64,000 nt of DNA from Streptomyces sp. NBC_00249 (GTDB lineage: Bacteria > Actinomycetota > Actinomycetes > Streptomycetales > Streptomycetaceae), in NCBI RefSeq assembly GCF_026342355.1, contig NZ_JAPEMV010000004.1:310001-374000 (forward strand). The letters are read 5' to 3'. The first letter of the stretch is position 1. Every line of letters begins with the position of its first letter. The position numbers and the translations under genes are program-made. The notes beneath the pieces were generated by a model. That model did no database searches. It had not been told where the DNA came from and worked only from the letters and a program-made list of their open reading frames with translations. Below are positions 49,023 to 57,249 of this stretch, piece after piece.

Positions 49023-49487
49023 ATGGAGAACCGCACGACCGATCCCCTGCCCGAGCCGGGAACGGAGACCGAAGCCGCCCCCGCCCCCCGCTGGACCCCG
49101 CCCGAGCCGCTGCTCGCCCTCGGCCGGGCCACCGGCATCACCGCCCTGGTCACGGCCCTCGGCTACGCCGCCTACCGCTGGGCCGCGACCGGCCTGCCGA
49201 TGGAACCGCTGCCCGGCTCGCCCTGGCCGTACCTCACCGCCTGGGCCGTCCTGACCTTCGTCGCCTGCCTCATCCTGAACTGGGCGACGTCCGGGATCGA
49301 CTACGACGGCCGCTGGCAGCTCATCGTGTTCCCGGCGTTCGCCGGGGTCCGCCTCTGCCTGCGCCTGCGCCCGGACACCGCGCTCGTGTACGCGTACGGG
49401 CTGGGGTTCCTGGCGGTCGCGGCGGTGGCGGTCGCCGTGTGGCGGTGGCGGTGGCGCCGACGGCTGTCCGCTACCAGCTCGAAATGA
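49023..49487 (+). CDS. Membrane protein of unknown function
   Basis: A 154-residue protein. A Pro/Glu-rich N-terminus (residues 1-25) precedes four hydrophobic segments, for example TGITALVTALGYAAYRWAATG and YLTAWAVLTFVACLILNWATSGIDYDGRWQLIVFPAFAGVRLCLRL. The C-terminus is Trp/Arg-rich. No family is recognised. The frame remains open further upstream, but this ATG gives the better start. Its 3' end overlaps the convergent protease-inhibitor gene by 17 bases. Confidence 0.75.
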   Translation: MENRTTDPLPEPGTETEAAPAPRWTPPEPLLALGRATGITALVTALGYAAYRWAATGLPMEPLPGSPWPYLTAWAVLTFVACLILNWATSGIDYDGRWQLIVFPAFAGVRLCLRLRPDTALVYAYGLGFLAVAAVAVAVWRWRWRRRLSATSSK

Positions 49488-49851
49488 CGATCGAGTTGAT
49501 CGGCGAGAGGTTCTCCGGCCAGCCGTCCCCGGGACGCATCTTGGGCAGGCAGTCGGTGCCGTTCGAGCCCCGGCAGAGCTTCACGGTCCAGCCGCCGGTC
49601 TGGTTGTTGTAGACGATGTGCGTGCCCTCCCAGCCGTCGATCCGGTGCGTCCCCCAGGCGCTCCAGCTCCTCGACGGCGCCTGGTTCCAGTCCGTGCCGG
49701 GGTAGAAGCAGACGGACCCCGACTCACAGCCGAACGAGCTGTCCGCGTGGGCCGGGCCCGCCGCCAGGACCCCCGTTCCGAGCGCCAGCGTCGCGGTCGC
49801 GGCCACCGCTGCGAGCTTCGTGCGGATCGACGTGATCGACGTACGGGCCAT
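49471..49851 (-). CDS. Secreted peptidase-inhibitor-like protein (I36 type)
   Basis: About 126 residues. A clear signal peptide (LAAVAATATLALGTGVLAAGPAHA) precedes a small Cys-rich domain: SSFGCESGSVCFYPGTDWN, GWEGTHIVYNNQTGGWTVKLCRGSNGTDCLP. The four Cys would form two disulphides, as in SMPI-type metalloprotease inhibitors (gamma-crystallin-like fold). The target protease is unknown. I prefer the second of two possible starts, which has GAGGAGG nine bases upstream. Confidence 0.8.
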   Translation of the reverse strand: MARTSITSIRTKLAAVAATATLALGTGVLAAGPAHADSSFGCESGSVCFYPGTDWNQAPSRSWSAWGTHRIDGWEGTHIVYNNQTGGWTVKLCRGSNGTDCLPKMRPGDGWPENLSPINSIVISSW

Positions 49852-49983
49852 CACTGCCTCCTCGATTGGAGCGGGGGATCCCCCCGTGGTTTCCCCCGCG
49901 CCCCGATGGTCCGCCGCACCCGCCCGGCCCCGCGATCCTTTCGGCGGTGCCCGAAGGCTTCACCGAAGGCTTCACCGCAGCCT

Positions 49984-50946
49984 TCAGCGGCCGCCACCGC
50001 GCAGCAGGTCCACGCCGAGTCCGGTGGCCGAGTGCAGGACCGCCTTCCCGTCCCGCTCCGTGGTGATCAGCCCGGCCGCGCGCAGGGTGCGGGTGTGCTC
50101 GGACACCGACGGCAGGCTGATGTCGAGGTCCCGGGCCAGCTCGCTCGTCGTGCGCTGCGCGGTCAGCCGCTGGAGGACCGCCGCCCGGGTGCGCCCCAGC
50201 AGGGCGTCCAGCGCCCCGTCGGCGGGGCCCTCGGCGGCCAGCGGGAAGGGGGTCAGCGCCGGGTAGATCAGTACGGGCCGCCCTCCGCCGTGGTCGGCCA
50301 GCATCGGCCGTCCCGTCCCGAAGACGGTGGGCAGCAGCTGGAGGCCGCTGCCGTCGAGGCGCACCTCGTAGTCCGGCGGGAGGTCGACCTCGAAGGTGGT
50401 GCCGGACCAGCGGGCCCGCGGATGGGTGCTCGCCAGGACGGCCTTGATGCCGTGGGCGGCCATCAGCCGGCTGCGCCAGGCGACGTCGGCCTGGAAGGAC
50501 TGCCGGATCCGCGCCCAGTGCGGGGCCACGGCCGCCGCGTGCCCGGCGCGCAGGGCCGCCTCCAGCTGGTCCCAGGCGGCCGCGTCCTGCCGCCACAGCG
50601 CCCGCAGCCAGCTGCCCGAGCCGCGGGCCCGGGACACCGCCCGCTCCAGCTCCTCGCGGGTCAGGGTGGACCGCGCCGCCCGGACGGCGAGGAGCCCCTC
50701 CTCCACGTCGGTGACGAAGGGCTCGGCGAAGGGCGGGTTGTCGCCGTCGGGCCGGAGCAGGTCGAGCAGCGGCCGGACCCGGTCCGGTAACTCGCGGGTG
50801 AGGCGGCTGCGCCAGCGCCCGTAGACGGCCGCTTCGTCGGTGCGCTGCCAGGCCACCAGCGCGGTGCCGAGCTCGACCAGGGGGTAGGGCTCCCGGGCGA
50901 AGGTGACGCCGAGCAGGTCCTCCGCGGTGAAGTGCACCTTCAGCAA
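49984..50946 (-). CDS. DUF5937-type regulator with ArsR-like HTH, TTA-containing
   Basis: A 320-residue protein with the same architecture as the regulator at 12-13 kb: an N-terminal DUF5937 region (VELGTALVAWQRTDEAAVYGRW, APHWARIRQSFQADVAWRSRL) and a C-terminal winged helix TSELARDLDISLPSVSEHTRTLRAAGLITTERDGKAVLH. Codon 53 is TTA, so translation needs the bldA tRNA and is expected late in growth. Start is TTG with GGGGGAC upstream, or GTG nine bases later. No transporter is adjacent, unlike the first copy, so the target is open. Confidence 0.85.
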   Translation of the reverse strand: MLKVHFTAEDLLGVTFAREPYPLVELGTALVAWQRTDEAAVYGRWRSRLTRELPDRVRPLLDLLRPDGDNPPFAEPFVTDVEEGLLAVRAARSTLTREELERAVSRARGSGSWLRALWRQDAAAWDQLEAALRAGHAAAVAPHWARIRQSFQADVAWRSRLMAAHGIKAVLASTHPRARWSGTTFEVDLPPDYEVRLDGSGLQLLPTVFGTGRPMLADHGGGRPVLIYPALTPFPLAAEGPADGALDALLGRTRAAVLQRLTAQRTTSELARDLDISLPSVSEHTRTLRAAGLITTERDGKAVLHSATGLGVDLLRGGGR

Positions 50947-50994
50947 CGTCCGTCCCCCGTCAGGCCCCGCCGACCGGCCGCTCAGCCCACGAGC

Positions 50995-51026
50995 AGCCGT
51001 CTAGCCGTCTAGCCGTCTAGCCGTCT
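50995..51026. repeat. Four tandem 8-bp units after the SseB-type gene
   Basis: AGCCGTCT occurs four times without a gap, and AGCCGT recurs at 51044-51049 across the stop codon of the SseB-type gene. On that gene strand each unit reads AGACGGCT, giving repeated TAG triplets after the true stop. It looks like local slippage at the 3' end. Confidence 0.8.
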
Positions 51027-51041
51027 GCGCATGAATGGCGT

Positions 51042-51506
51042 CTAGCCGTACATCCGGCGCATCGCGAAGTCGACCATCTGCTCGACGGCCTTCGCGTCGA
51101 AGACCATCCGGTGGTCGCCCTCCATGTCGAGGACGAAGCCGTACCCGGTGGGCAGCAGGTCGATGACCTCGGCGCCGGTGATCACGAAGTACTTGGACTC
51201 CTTGCCGGCGTACCGGCGCAGTTCCTTGAGCGTGGTGAACATCGGGATGACCGGCTGCTGCGTGTTGTGCAGGGCCAGGAATCCGGGGGTGTCGCCGCGC
51301 GGGCAGTAGACCTTCGAGGTGGCGAAGATCTGCTGGAAGTCCTCGGCGGACAGCGATCCCGTGGTGAAGGCCCGTACCGCGTCGGCGAGCGACGGCGGCG
51401 AGGGCTCGGGGTAGAGCGGCTGCTCGCCGTACCCGCCGCCCATCTGCTGCGGGGCGGCGTACTGCTGTTGCTGCCCTGCGCTCACGTTCTGGTCGTAGCC
51501 GTACAT
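51042..51506 (-). CDS. SseB-family protein
   Basis: A 154-residue protein. The N-terminal 40 residues are Gln/Gly/Pro/Tyr-rich and probably disordered (MYGYDQNVSAGQQQQYAAPQ). The SseB core follows: SLADAVRAFTTGSLSAEDFQQIFATSKVYCPRGDTPGFLALHNTQQPVIPMFTTLKELRRYAGKES, then a C-terminal part with VIDLLPTGYGFVLD. The E. coli name refers to an enhancer of serine sensitivity; the molecular role is unknown. A tandem repeat follows the stop. The acyl-CoA dehydrogenase gene is divergent, 176 bases away. Confidence 0.88.
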   Translation of the reverse strand: MYGYDQNVSAGQQQQYAAPQQMGGGYGEQPLYPEPSPPSLADAVRAFTTGSLSAEDFQQIFATSKVYCPRGDTPGFLALHNTQQPVIPMFTTLKELRRYAGKESKYFVITGAEVIDLLPTGYGFVLDMEGDHRMVFDAKAVEQMVDFAMRRMYG

Positions 51507-51682
51507 GGACCGAAGCGTACCGAGCGCCGCCGTCTTCCAGGATCCCTCCACCGGTTCTGGCTTGATGCTGGTCACAGTCGTCGGTGAAGGGTTGATTCTT
51601 ATTACTGGTGGGTAGCATCATGACGTTACCGATTGGTATGTACGAGGAACCTGTCTCCCCGAGCCTTAACGGAGCCGTCGCC

Positions 51683-53509
51683 ATGGGGCACTACAAGTCG
51701 AATCTCCGCGACATCGAGTTCAACCTCTTCGAGGTGCTCGGCCGCGACAAGCTGTACGGCACCGGTCCCTTCGAGGAGATGGACACCGAGACCGCCAAGA
51801 GCGTCCTCTCCGAGCTGACCCGCCTCGCCGAGAACGAGCTGGCCGAGTCCTTCGCGGACGCCGACCGCAACCCGCCGGTCTTCGACCCGGCCACCAACAC
51901 CGCGCCGGTCCCGGCCGCGTTCAAGAAGAGCTACGAAGCCTTCATGGACTCGGAGTACTGGCGCCTGGGCCTGCCCGAGGAGATCGGCGGCACCACCTCG
52001 CCCCGCTCCCTGATCTGGGGTTACGCGGAGCTGCTGCTCGGCTCGAACCCGGCCATCTGGATGTACTCCTCCGGCCCGGCGTTCGCCGGCATCCTCCACG
52101 AAGAGGGCAACGAGGCGCAGAAGAAGGTCGCGCAGATAGCCGTCGAGAAGCGCTGGGGCTCCACCATGGTCCTCACCGAGCCGGACGCCGGCTCGGACGT
52201 CGGCGCCGGCCGCACCAAGGCGATCGAGCAGGCCGACGGCTCCTGGCACATCGAGGGCGTGAAGCGCTTCATCACCTCCGGTGAGCACGACATGGAGGAG
52301 AACATCCTCCACTACGTCCTCGCCCGCCCCGAGGGCCACGGCCCGGGCACCAAGGGCCTGTCCCTCTTCCTCGTCCCGAAGTTCCACTTCGACTGGGAGA
52401 CCGGCGAGCTGGGCGAGCGCAACGGCGTCTACGCCACCAACGTCGAGCACAAGATGGGCCTCAAGGCCTCCAACACGTGCGAGATGACCTTCGGCGACCA
52501 GCACCCCGCCAAGGGCTGGCTGATCGGTGACAAGCACGACGGCATCCGCCAGATGTTCATGATCATCGAGTTCGCCCGGATGATGGTCGGCACGAAGGCC
52601 ATCGCCACCCTCTCCACCGGCTACCTCAACGCCCTGGAGTACGCCAAGGAGCGCGTGCAGGGCCCGGACCTGGCCAACTTCATGGACAAGTCCGCACCCA
52701 AGGTCACCATCACGCACCACCCCGACGTGCGCCGCTCGCTCATGACGCAGAAGGCCTACGCCGAGGGCATGCGCGCCCTCGTGCTGTACACCGCCTCCGT
52801 CCAGGACGCGATCCAGCTCAAGCAGGCCGCCGGCGAGGACGCCTCCGCCGAGATCGGCCTGAACGACCTGCTCCTGCCGATCGTCAAGGGCTACGGCTCC
52901 GAGAAGTCCTACGAGCAGCTCGCGCAGTCCCTGCAGACCTTCGGCGGTTCCGGTTACCTCCAGGAATACCCGATCGAGCAGTACATCCGCGACGCCAAGA
53001 TCGACACCCTCTACGAGGGCACCACGGCCATCCAGGGCCAGGACTTCTTCTTCCGGAAGATCGTCCGCGACCAGGGCGCCTCGCTGAACATCCTCTCCGA
53101 GACGATCAAGAAGTTCCTCGCCGAGGCCGTCGGCGGCGAGGACCTCGCCCCGGCCCGCGACGCCCTCGCCAAGGCCGCCGTGGACCTCGAGGCGATCGTC
53201 GGCCAGATGATCGTCGACCTCACCGCCACCGGCGAGGACGTCCGCAACATCTACAAGGTCGGCCAGAACACCACCCGCCTGCTGATGGCCTCCGGCGACG
53301 TCGTCGTCGGATACCTGCTGCTCAAGGGCGCCGCGGTGGCCGCCGAGAAGCTCCCCACGGCCTCCCCGAAGGACGTGGCCTTCTACACCGGCAAGATCGC
53401 CGCCGCGAAGTTCTTCGCGCAGCAGGTCCTGCCCGGCGTCTCCGTCCAGCGCGCGCTGGCCGAGATCGTCGACAACTCCCTGATGGACCTCGACGAGGCC
53501 GCCTTCTAG
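51683..53509 (+). CDS. Acyl-CoA dehydrogenase (608 aa, long form)
   Basis: A 608-residue FAD-dependent dehydrogenase of the long bacterial type with a C-terminal extension. Landmarks are GSTMVLTEPDAGSDVGAGRTKA, IEGVKRFITSGEHD, HKMGLKASNTCEMTFGDQ and a helix with QTFGGSGYLQEYPIEQYIRDAKIDTLYEGTTAIQGQD. The last includes the usual catalytic Glu region (YEGTTAIQ). It introduces the first double bond in beta-oxidation. I start at the ATG before GHYKSNLRD, which has GGAG at good spacing. Upstream, TACTGGTGGGTA is an imperfect palindrome that could bind a FadR-type repressor. Confidence 0.95.
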   Translation: MGHYKSNLRDIEFNLFEVLGRDKLYGTGPFEEMDTETAKSVLSELTRLAENELAESFADADRNPPVFDPATNTAPVPAAFKKSYEAFMDSEYWRLGLPEEIGGTTSPRSLIWGYAELLLGSNPAIWMYSSGPAFAGILHEEGNEAQKKVAQIAVEKRWGSTMVLTEPDAGSDVGAGRTKAIEQADGSWHIEGVKRFITSGEHDMEENILHYVLARPEGHGPGTKGLSLFLVPKFHFDWETGELGERNGVYATNVEHKMGLKASNTCEMTFGDQHPAKGWLIGDKHDGIRQMFMIIEFARMMVGTKAIATLSTGYLNALEYAKERVQGPDLANFMDKSAPKVTITHHPDVRRSLMTQKAYAEGMRALVLYTASVQDAIQLKQAAGEDASAEIGLNDLLLPIVKGYGSEKSYEQLAQSLQTFGGSGYLQEYPIEQYIRDAKIDTLYEGTTAIQGQDFFFRKIVRDQGASLNILSETIKKFLAEAVGGEDLAPARDALAKAAVDLEAIVGQMIVDLTATGEDVRNIYKVGQNTTRLLMASGDVVVGYLLLKGAAVAAEKLPTASPKDVAFYTGKIAAAKFFAQQVLPGVSVQRALAEIVDNSLMDLDEAAF

Positions 53510-53557
53510 GCCACGCCGCACCACAGGGCACACGACGTACGCGGTGTACGTACGACA

Positions 53558-53590
53558 GCGGCCGGGCCTCCCGTACGGGGGCCCGGCCGC
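53558..53590 (+). terminator. Terminator after the acyl-CoA dehydrogenase gene
   Basis: GCGGCCGGGCC and GGCCCGGCCGC form a perfect 11-bp stem around an 11-base loop, about 50 bases after the stop codon. Confidence 0.8.
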
Positions 53591-53644
53591 CTGCCTGAGC
53601 GGCCGTTTTCCCCGTTGTCGGCGGTCCGTGGCACGCTCGTAGAC

Positions 53645-54379
53645 ATGAGCCCACAGGAGCAGCACGGCAGCAGGGGGTATTCCGTCCCCACCGGGCGTCC
53701 GTACGCCCTCAAGGAGCTCCAGGCCAACGTGGGCGCGCTCGGCGACCGGGTCAAGGAGCTCTACGACGGCGCGCACCCCGCCGAGTACGACCCGGTGGCC
53801 GACGCCCTCTACGTGGCCTTCCAGACGGCCGCCGCCCTCGCCCCGGCCAAGAGCTACACCGGCTGCCCCGAGCACCCCAACGGCGCCCTCGACCCCGAGG
53901 CGCCCGAGGGCTGGGGCCGCTGCCTCATCTGCAACGACCGGCGCCGCCTCGGCCGCCGGCTCCAGGGCGGCCGGGCGGCGGGCCCCGCGCCCGCCGGGGA
54001 GCAGCGGCGCCTGGGCTACCCGGTGCCGGAGCCCCCGTACAGCCTCGAGGTGCTGCGCCAGTACCTGCGTACCATCGACGAACAGCGCTTCCACCTCACC
54101 CTGGGCTCCCCCGACCAGGACTTCGTGCGCATCGCGGACGACCTCCACCGGGCGTTCATCGTGGCCAGGGAGCTGTCCCGGCCGCGCAACGCCTCGGGCT
54201 GCTCCGAGCACCCCGGAGCGCCGATCGACCCCGATGCCCCTCCCGGTGAGGCCTGTATCTTCTGCGCCGGGCGCAAAAGACGCGCGCAGCGCCCGCCGCA
54301 GACCCCCGAGATGCTTCCGCGCATCCGCCGGGGCGAGCGCAGACAGCTGCAGCGCCGATTCGAGCGTCCGCCGGGCTGA
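53645..54379 (+). CDS. Protein with two Cys/His zinc-finger-like repeats
   Basis: A 244-residue protein built from two related halves. Each has a helical stretch (PYALKELQANVGALGDRVKELYDG; PYSLEVLRQYLRTIDEQRFHLT), then a motif C-x2-H-P followed about 18 residues later by C-x2-C: GCPEHPNG/CLIC in the first half and GCSEHPGA/CIFC in the second. These four residues per half look like zinc sites. The C-terminus is basic (RKRRAQRPP). No family name is known to me. It precedes the M18 aminopeptidase gene by about 100 bases. Confidence 0.78.
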   Translation: MSPQEQHGSRGYSVPTGRPYALKELQANVGALGDRVKELYDGAHPAEYDPVADALYVAFQTAAALAPAKSYTGCPEHPNGALDPEAPEGWGRCLICNDRRRLGRRLQGGRAAGPAPAGEQRRLGYPVPEPPYSLEVLRQYLRTIDEQRFHLTLGSPDQDFVRIADDLHRAFIVARELSRPRNASGCSEHPGAPIDPDAPPGEACIFCAGRKRRAQRPPQTPEMLPRIRRGERRQLQRRFERPPG

Positions 54380-54478
54380 CCTAGGGGAGTGCGGGCCAAC
54401 CGCCCCTCGCTCCCCGACCTTCCGGCCATCCGCCGCAGTCCGGCCAAGGCGAACACGACCGTCGTTAAGGTGACACAC

Positions 54479-55774
54479 ATGAGCTCTCCCGCCCGCTTCG
54501 ACCGCGGCCACACCGACGACCTGATGACCTTTCTGACGGCCAGTCCGTCGCCGTACCACGCCGTGGCCAACGCGGCCGAGCGGCTGGAGAAGGCAGGCTT
54601 CAGGCAGTTGTCGGAATCGGACGCCTGGGACTCGGGCACCGGAGGCCGCTTCGTCCTGCGCGGCGGGGCGATCATCGCCTGGTACGTGCCCGAGGACGCC
54701 GAGGCGCACACCCCCTTCCGGATCGTCGGCGCGCACACCGACTCCCCCAACCTGCGGGTCAAGCCCGTCCCGGACACGGGCTCGCAGGGCTGGCGGCAGG
54801 TGGCCGTGGAGATCTACGGCGGCACCCTGCTCAACACCTGGCTGGACCGCGACCTGGGCCTGGCCGGCCGCCTCACCCTGCGCGACGGCACCGAGCGGCT
54901 CGTGAACATCGACCGGGCGCTGCTGCGCGTCCCGCAACTCGCCGTGCACCTGGACCGGTCGGTGAACACCGACGGCCTGAAGCTGGACAAGCAGCGCCAC
55001 ATGCAGCCGATCTGGGGCCTGGGCGACGCCCGCGAGGGCGACCTCATCGCCTTCCTGGAGGAGGAAGAGGGCCTGGCGCAGGGCTCGGTGGCCGGCTGGG
55101 ACCTGATGGTCCACTCGATCGAGGCGCCCGCCTACCTGGGCCGTGACCGCGAGCTGCTGGCCGGCCCGCGCATGGACAACCTGCTGTCGGTGCACGCGGG
55201 CGTGGCGGCGCTGGCCGCCGTCGCCACCGCCCCCGGCAAGCTGGACCACATCCCGGTCCTGGCCGCCTTCGACCACGAGGAGAACGGCTCCCAGTCGGAC
55301 ACCGGCGCGGACGGCCCGCTGCTGGGCAACGTGCTGGAACGTTCAGTCTTCTCGCGCGGCGGCTCGTACGAGGACAAGGCCCGGTCCTTCGCCGGCACGA
55401 TCTGCCTGTCCTCCGACACCGGGCACGCCGTGCACCCCAACTACGCGGAGCGGCACGACCCCTCGCACCACCCGCGCGCCAACGGCGGCCCCATCCTGAA
55501 GGTCAACGTCAACCAGCGGTACGCCACCGACGGCAGCGGCCGCGCGGTGTTCGCGGGCGCCTGCGAGCGGGCCGGCGTGCCGTGGCAGACCTTCGTCTCC
55601 AACAACTCGATGCCGTGCGGCACGACGATCGGCCCGATCACCGCCGCCCGCCACGGCATCCAGACCGTCGACATCGGCGTGGCGATCCTCTCGATGCACA
55701 GCGCCCGCGAACTGTGCGGCGCCGACGACCCGTTCCTCCTCGCCAACGCCCTCCTCGCCTTCCTGGAGGGCTGA
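54479..55774 (+). CDS. M18 aspartyl-type aminopeptidase
   Basis: A 431-residue M18 metallopeptidase. Zinc ligands lie in VGAHTDSPNLRV, FDHEENGSQSDTGADGP (Glu-Glu and Asp) and the C-terminal ILSMHSARELCGADD. ASPSPYHAV at the N-terminus is the family opening motif. It forms large dodecamers and removes acidic or other N-terminal residues from peptides in the cytoplasm. The ATG start follows GTTAAGGTG. Length and ligand order match full-length enzymes. Confidence 0.94.
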   Translation: MSSPARFDRGHTDDLMTFLTASPSPYHAVANAAERLEKAGFRQLSESDAWDSGTGGRFVLRGGAIIAWYVPEDAEAHTPFRIVGAHTDSPNLRVKPVPDTGSQGWRQVAVEIYGGTLLNTWLDRDLGLAGRLTLRDGTERLVNIDRALLRVPQLAVHLDRSVNTDGLKLDKQRHMQPIWGLGDAREGDLIAFLEEEEGLAQGSVAGWDLMVHSIEAPAYLGRDRELLAGPRMDNLLSVHAGVAALAAVATAPGKLDHIPVLAAFDHEENGSQSDTGADGPLLGNVLERSVFSRGGSYEDKARSFAGTICLSSDTGHAVHPNYAERHDPSHHPRANGGPILKVNVNQRYATDGSGRAVFAGACERAGVPWQTFVSNNSMPCGTTIGPITAARHGIQTVDIGVAILSMHSARELCGADDPFLLANALLAFLEG

Positions 55775-55793
55775 CCCGCCGCCGGGGCGGGGC

Positions 55794-56963
55794 TCAGGCC
55801 CGGGGCGTCAGCTCCCGCGCCCGCCCCTCCCCGTCGCGGACGGCCTCCCGCGGCGCCTCCGCCCGGGGCGCGGGCAGCAGCCCCGCCGCCGGGGCGGCGG
55901 CCGGGGCGGGCGGCGCGGGCGCCGTCCAGTGGCCGAGGGAGATCTCGGCGGTGATCCCGGGCCCGAAGCCGGCCAGCAGGCCGCGCCCGCCCGGCTTCGC
56001 ACCGCCCTCGGCGAACAGTCGGGCGAGGGCGTCGAAGACGACGGCACTGGCGATGTTGCCGCGTTCGGTGAGCGTGGCCCGGCTGTGCCGGAACGTCGTC
56101 GGGGGAAGCCCCAGGTGCCGGCCGAGGTCGTCGAGGATGCGCGGGCCGCCCGCGTGCACCAGGTAGAAGTCGAGGGCGCCGACGTCCCAGCCGTGCGGAC
56201 CCGCCATCTCCCGCAGCGCGGGCGCGAGGACCTCCATGGTGCCCGGGACCCGCTTGTCGAGCCGGAAGTGGAAGCCGGTGTCGCGGACGGCGTACGAGAT
56301 CCAGTCCTCGGTCCCCGGCACCAGGTGGGAGCCGTTGTGCTCCAGGCGGATGCCGTGCCCGCCCTCCCCGCGCACCACGACGGCGGCCATCGCGTCGCCG
56401 AACAGCCCGTTGGACAGCAGGCTCCCCACTCCGAGGTCGTCCGGCTGGTAGAGCAGCGAGCAGAACTCGCAGGCCACGATGAGGGCGTTGCTGTGCGGGT
56501 AGGCCGTCAGGAAGTCGTGGGCCCGGTTCACGGCCGCCCCGCCGGCGGCGCAGCCCAGCTGGGAGACGGGCAACTGCCGGGTGTCGGACCGCAATCCCAT
56601 GGTGTTGATCAGGTGCGCGGTCATCGACGGCATCATGAACCCGGTGCACGACACGTACACGAGCAGCCCGATGTCGGCCGCCGTGAGCTCCGCGTGGGCC
56701 AGGGCCGCCTCCACGACCTGCGGGAGCCGCCGCTTGGCCTCCTTCTCGTAGGTCAGGTTGCGTTCCTCGAAGCCGGGGTGGCGCAGGGTCTCCTCCAGCG
56801 GCCGCACCAGGTGGCGGGTACGGACGCCGGTGTTGGCGATCAGCCGCAGCGCGAGGCCGAGTTGCGGGTGCCCGGCGTGCAGGGTGCGGGCCAGGTCGAG
56901 GGTCTCCTCGGCGGTGACGACGTACTCGGGTACGGCCACCTCCGGGCGGCACAGGGTCGCCAT
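55794..56963 (-). CDS. rppA: Type III polyketide synthase, 1,3,6,8-tetrahydroxynaphthalene synthase
   Basis: A 389-residue chalcone-synthase-fold enzyme. The catalytic triad falls exactly at the RppA numbering: Cys138 in QLGCAAGG, His270 in YLVHAGGPRIL and Asn303 in ERGNIASA; Cys106 (VSCTGFM), important in RppA, is also present. It would condense five malonyl-CoA to THN, the flaviolin/melanin precursor. About 40 Ala/Pro/Arg residues extend the C-terminus. A small ORF ends five bases upstream. The P450 that often accompanies rppA is not adjacent; a P450 lies 6.5 kb away. Confidence 0.95.
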   Translation of the reverse strand: MATLCRPEVAVPEYVVTAEETLDLARTLHAGHPQLGLALRLIANTGVRTRHLVRPLEETLRHPGFEERNLTYEKEAKRRLPQVVEAALAHAELTAADIGLLVYVSCTGFMMPSMTAHLINTMGLRSDTRQLPVSQLGCAAGGAAVNRAHDFLTAYPHSNALIVACEFCSLLYQPDDLGVGSLLSNGLFGDAMAAVVVRGEGGHGIRLEHNGSHLVPGTEDWISYAVRDTGFHFRLDKRVPGTMEVLAPALREMAGPHGWDVGALDFYLVHAGGPRILDDLGRHLGLPPTTFRHSRATLTERGNIASAVVFDALARLFAEGGAKPGGRGLLAGFGPGITAEISLGHWTAPAPPAPAAAPAAGLLPAPRAEAPREAVRDGEGRARELTPRA

Positions 56964-56968
56964 CCCCC

Positions 56969-57181
56969 TCACCACGCGACCGGCAGGGCCAGCGGGTAGC
57001 CGACGGCGGTGCGCGGCATCAGCCGGGCCAGGTGCGAGCCCGCGTAGCGGGTCACCGGCCGGCACGGGCCGCTGCCGTACGGCATGTCGACCTTCGCGAC
57101 GCCTTCCTCCCGGCGCAGGGCGGTCATGAACGGGACGGGCTCCGGCGCCACGTCGTGGCGGAACAAACAGCTCTGACTCAC
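56969..57181 (-). CDS. Small ORF directly upstream of rppA, unknown
   Basis: A 70-residue frame from a GTG (SQSCLFRHDVAPEPVPF, then MPYGSGPCRPVTRYAGSHLARLM, ending YPLALPVAW). Its stop lies five bases before the rppA ATG, and its end carries GAGGGG, the rppA ribosome site. Such spacing suggests coupled translation. I compared GSGPCRPVTRYAGSHLARL with the P450 heme loop and it does not fit. The composition is less G/C-biased than that of neighbouring genes. It could be a leader, a small accessory protein or chance. Confidence 0.45.
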   Translation of the reverse strand: MSQSCLFRHDVAPEPVPFMTALRREEGVAKVDMPYGSGPCRPVTRYAGSHLARLMPRTAVGYPLALPVAW

Positions 57182-57194
57182 GGCATGATCAAAC

Positions 57195-57232
57195 GACCGG
57201 TGACCAGCGCGGTCACGCGCCGGCCACCGGTC
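57195..57232 (-). terminator. Hairpin after the thioredoxin/NHL gene
   Basis: GACCGGTG pairs with CACCGGTC, and inside it GTGAC pairs with GTCAC. It lies just past the stop of the 612-residue gene and just before the start of the small ORF ahead of rppA, so it probably separates the two transcripts. Confidence 0.55.
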
Positions 57233-57249
57233 AGGGGCCCGTCAGGGGC

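Noticed and set aside
51626..55276. A 1216-residue open frame on the minus strand
   Set aside because: It lies antisense to three well-supported genes (acyl-CoA dehydrogenase, zinc-finger-like protein, aminopeptidase) and is a product of high-GC codon bias.
56969..57181. Reading the small ORF upstream of rppA as the end of a cytochrome P450
   Set aside because: GSGPCRPVTRYAGSHLARL lacks the FGxGxHxCxG heme loop pattern and spacing.
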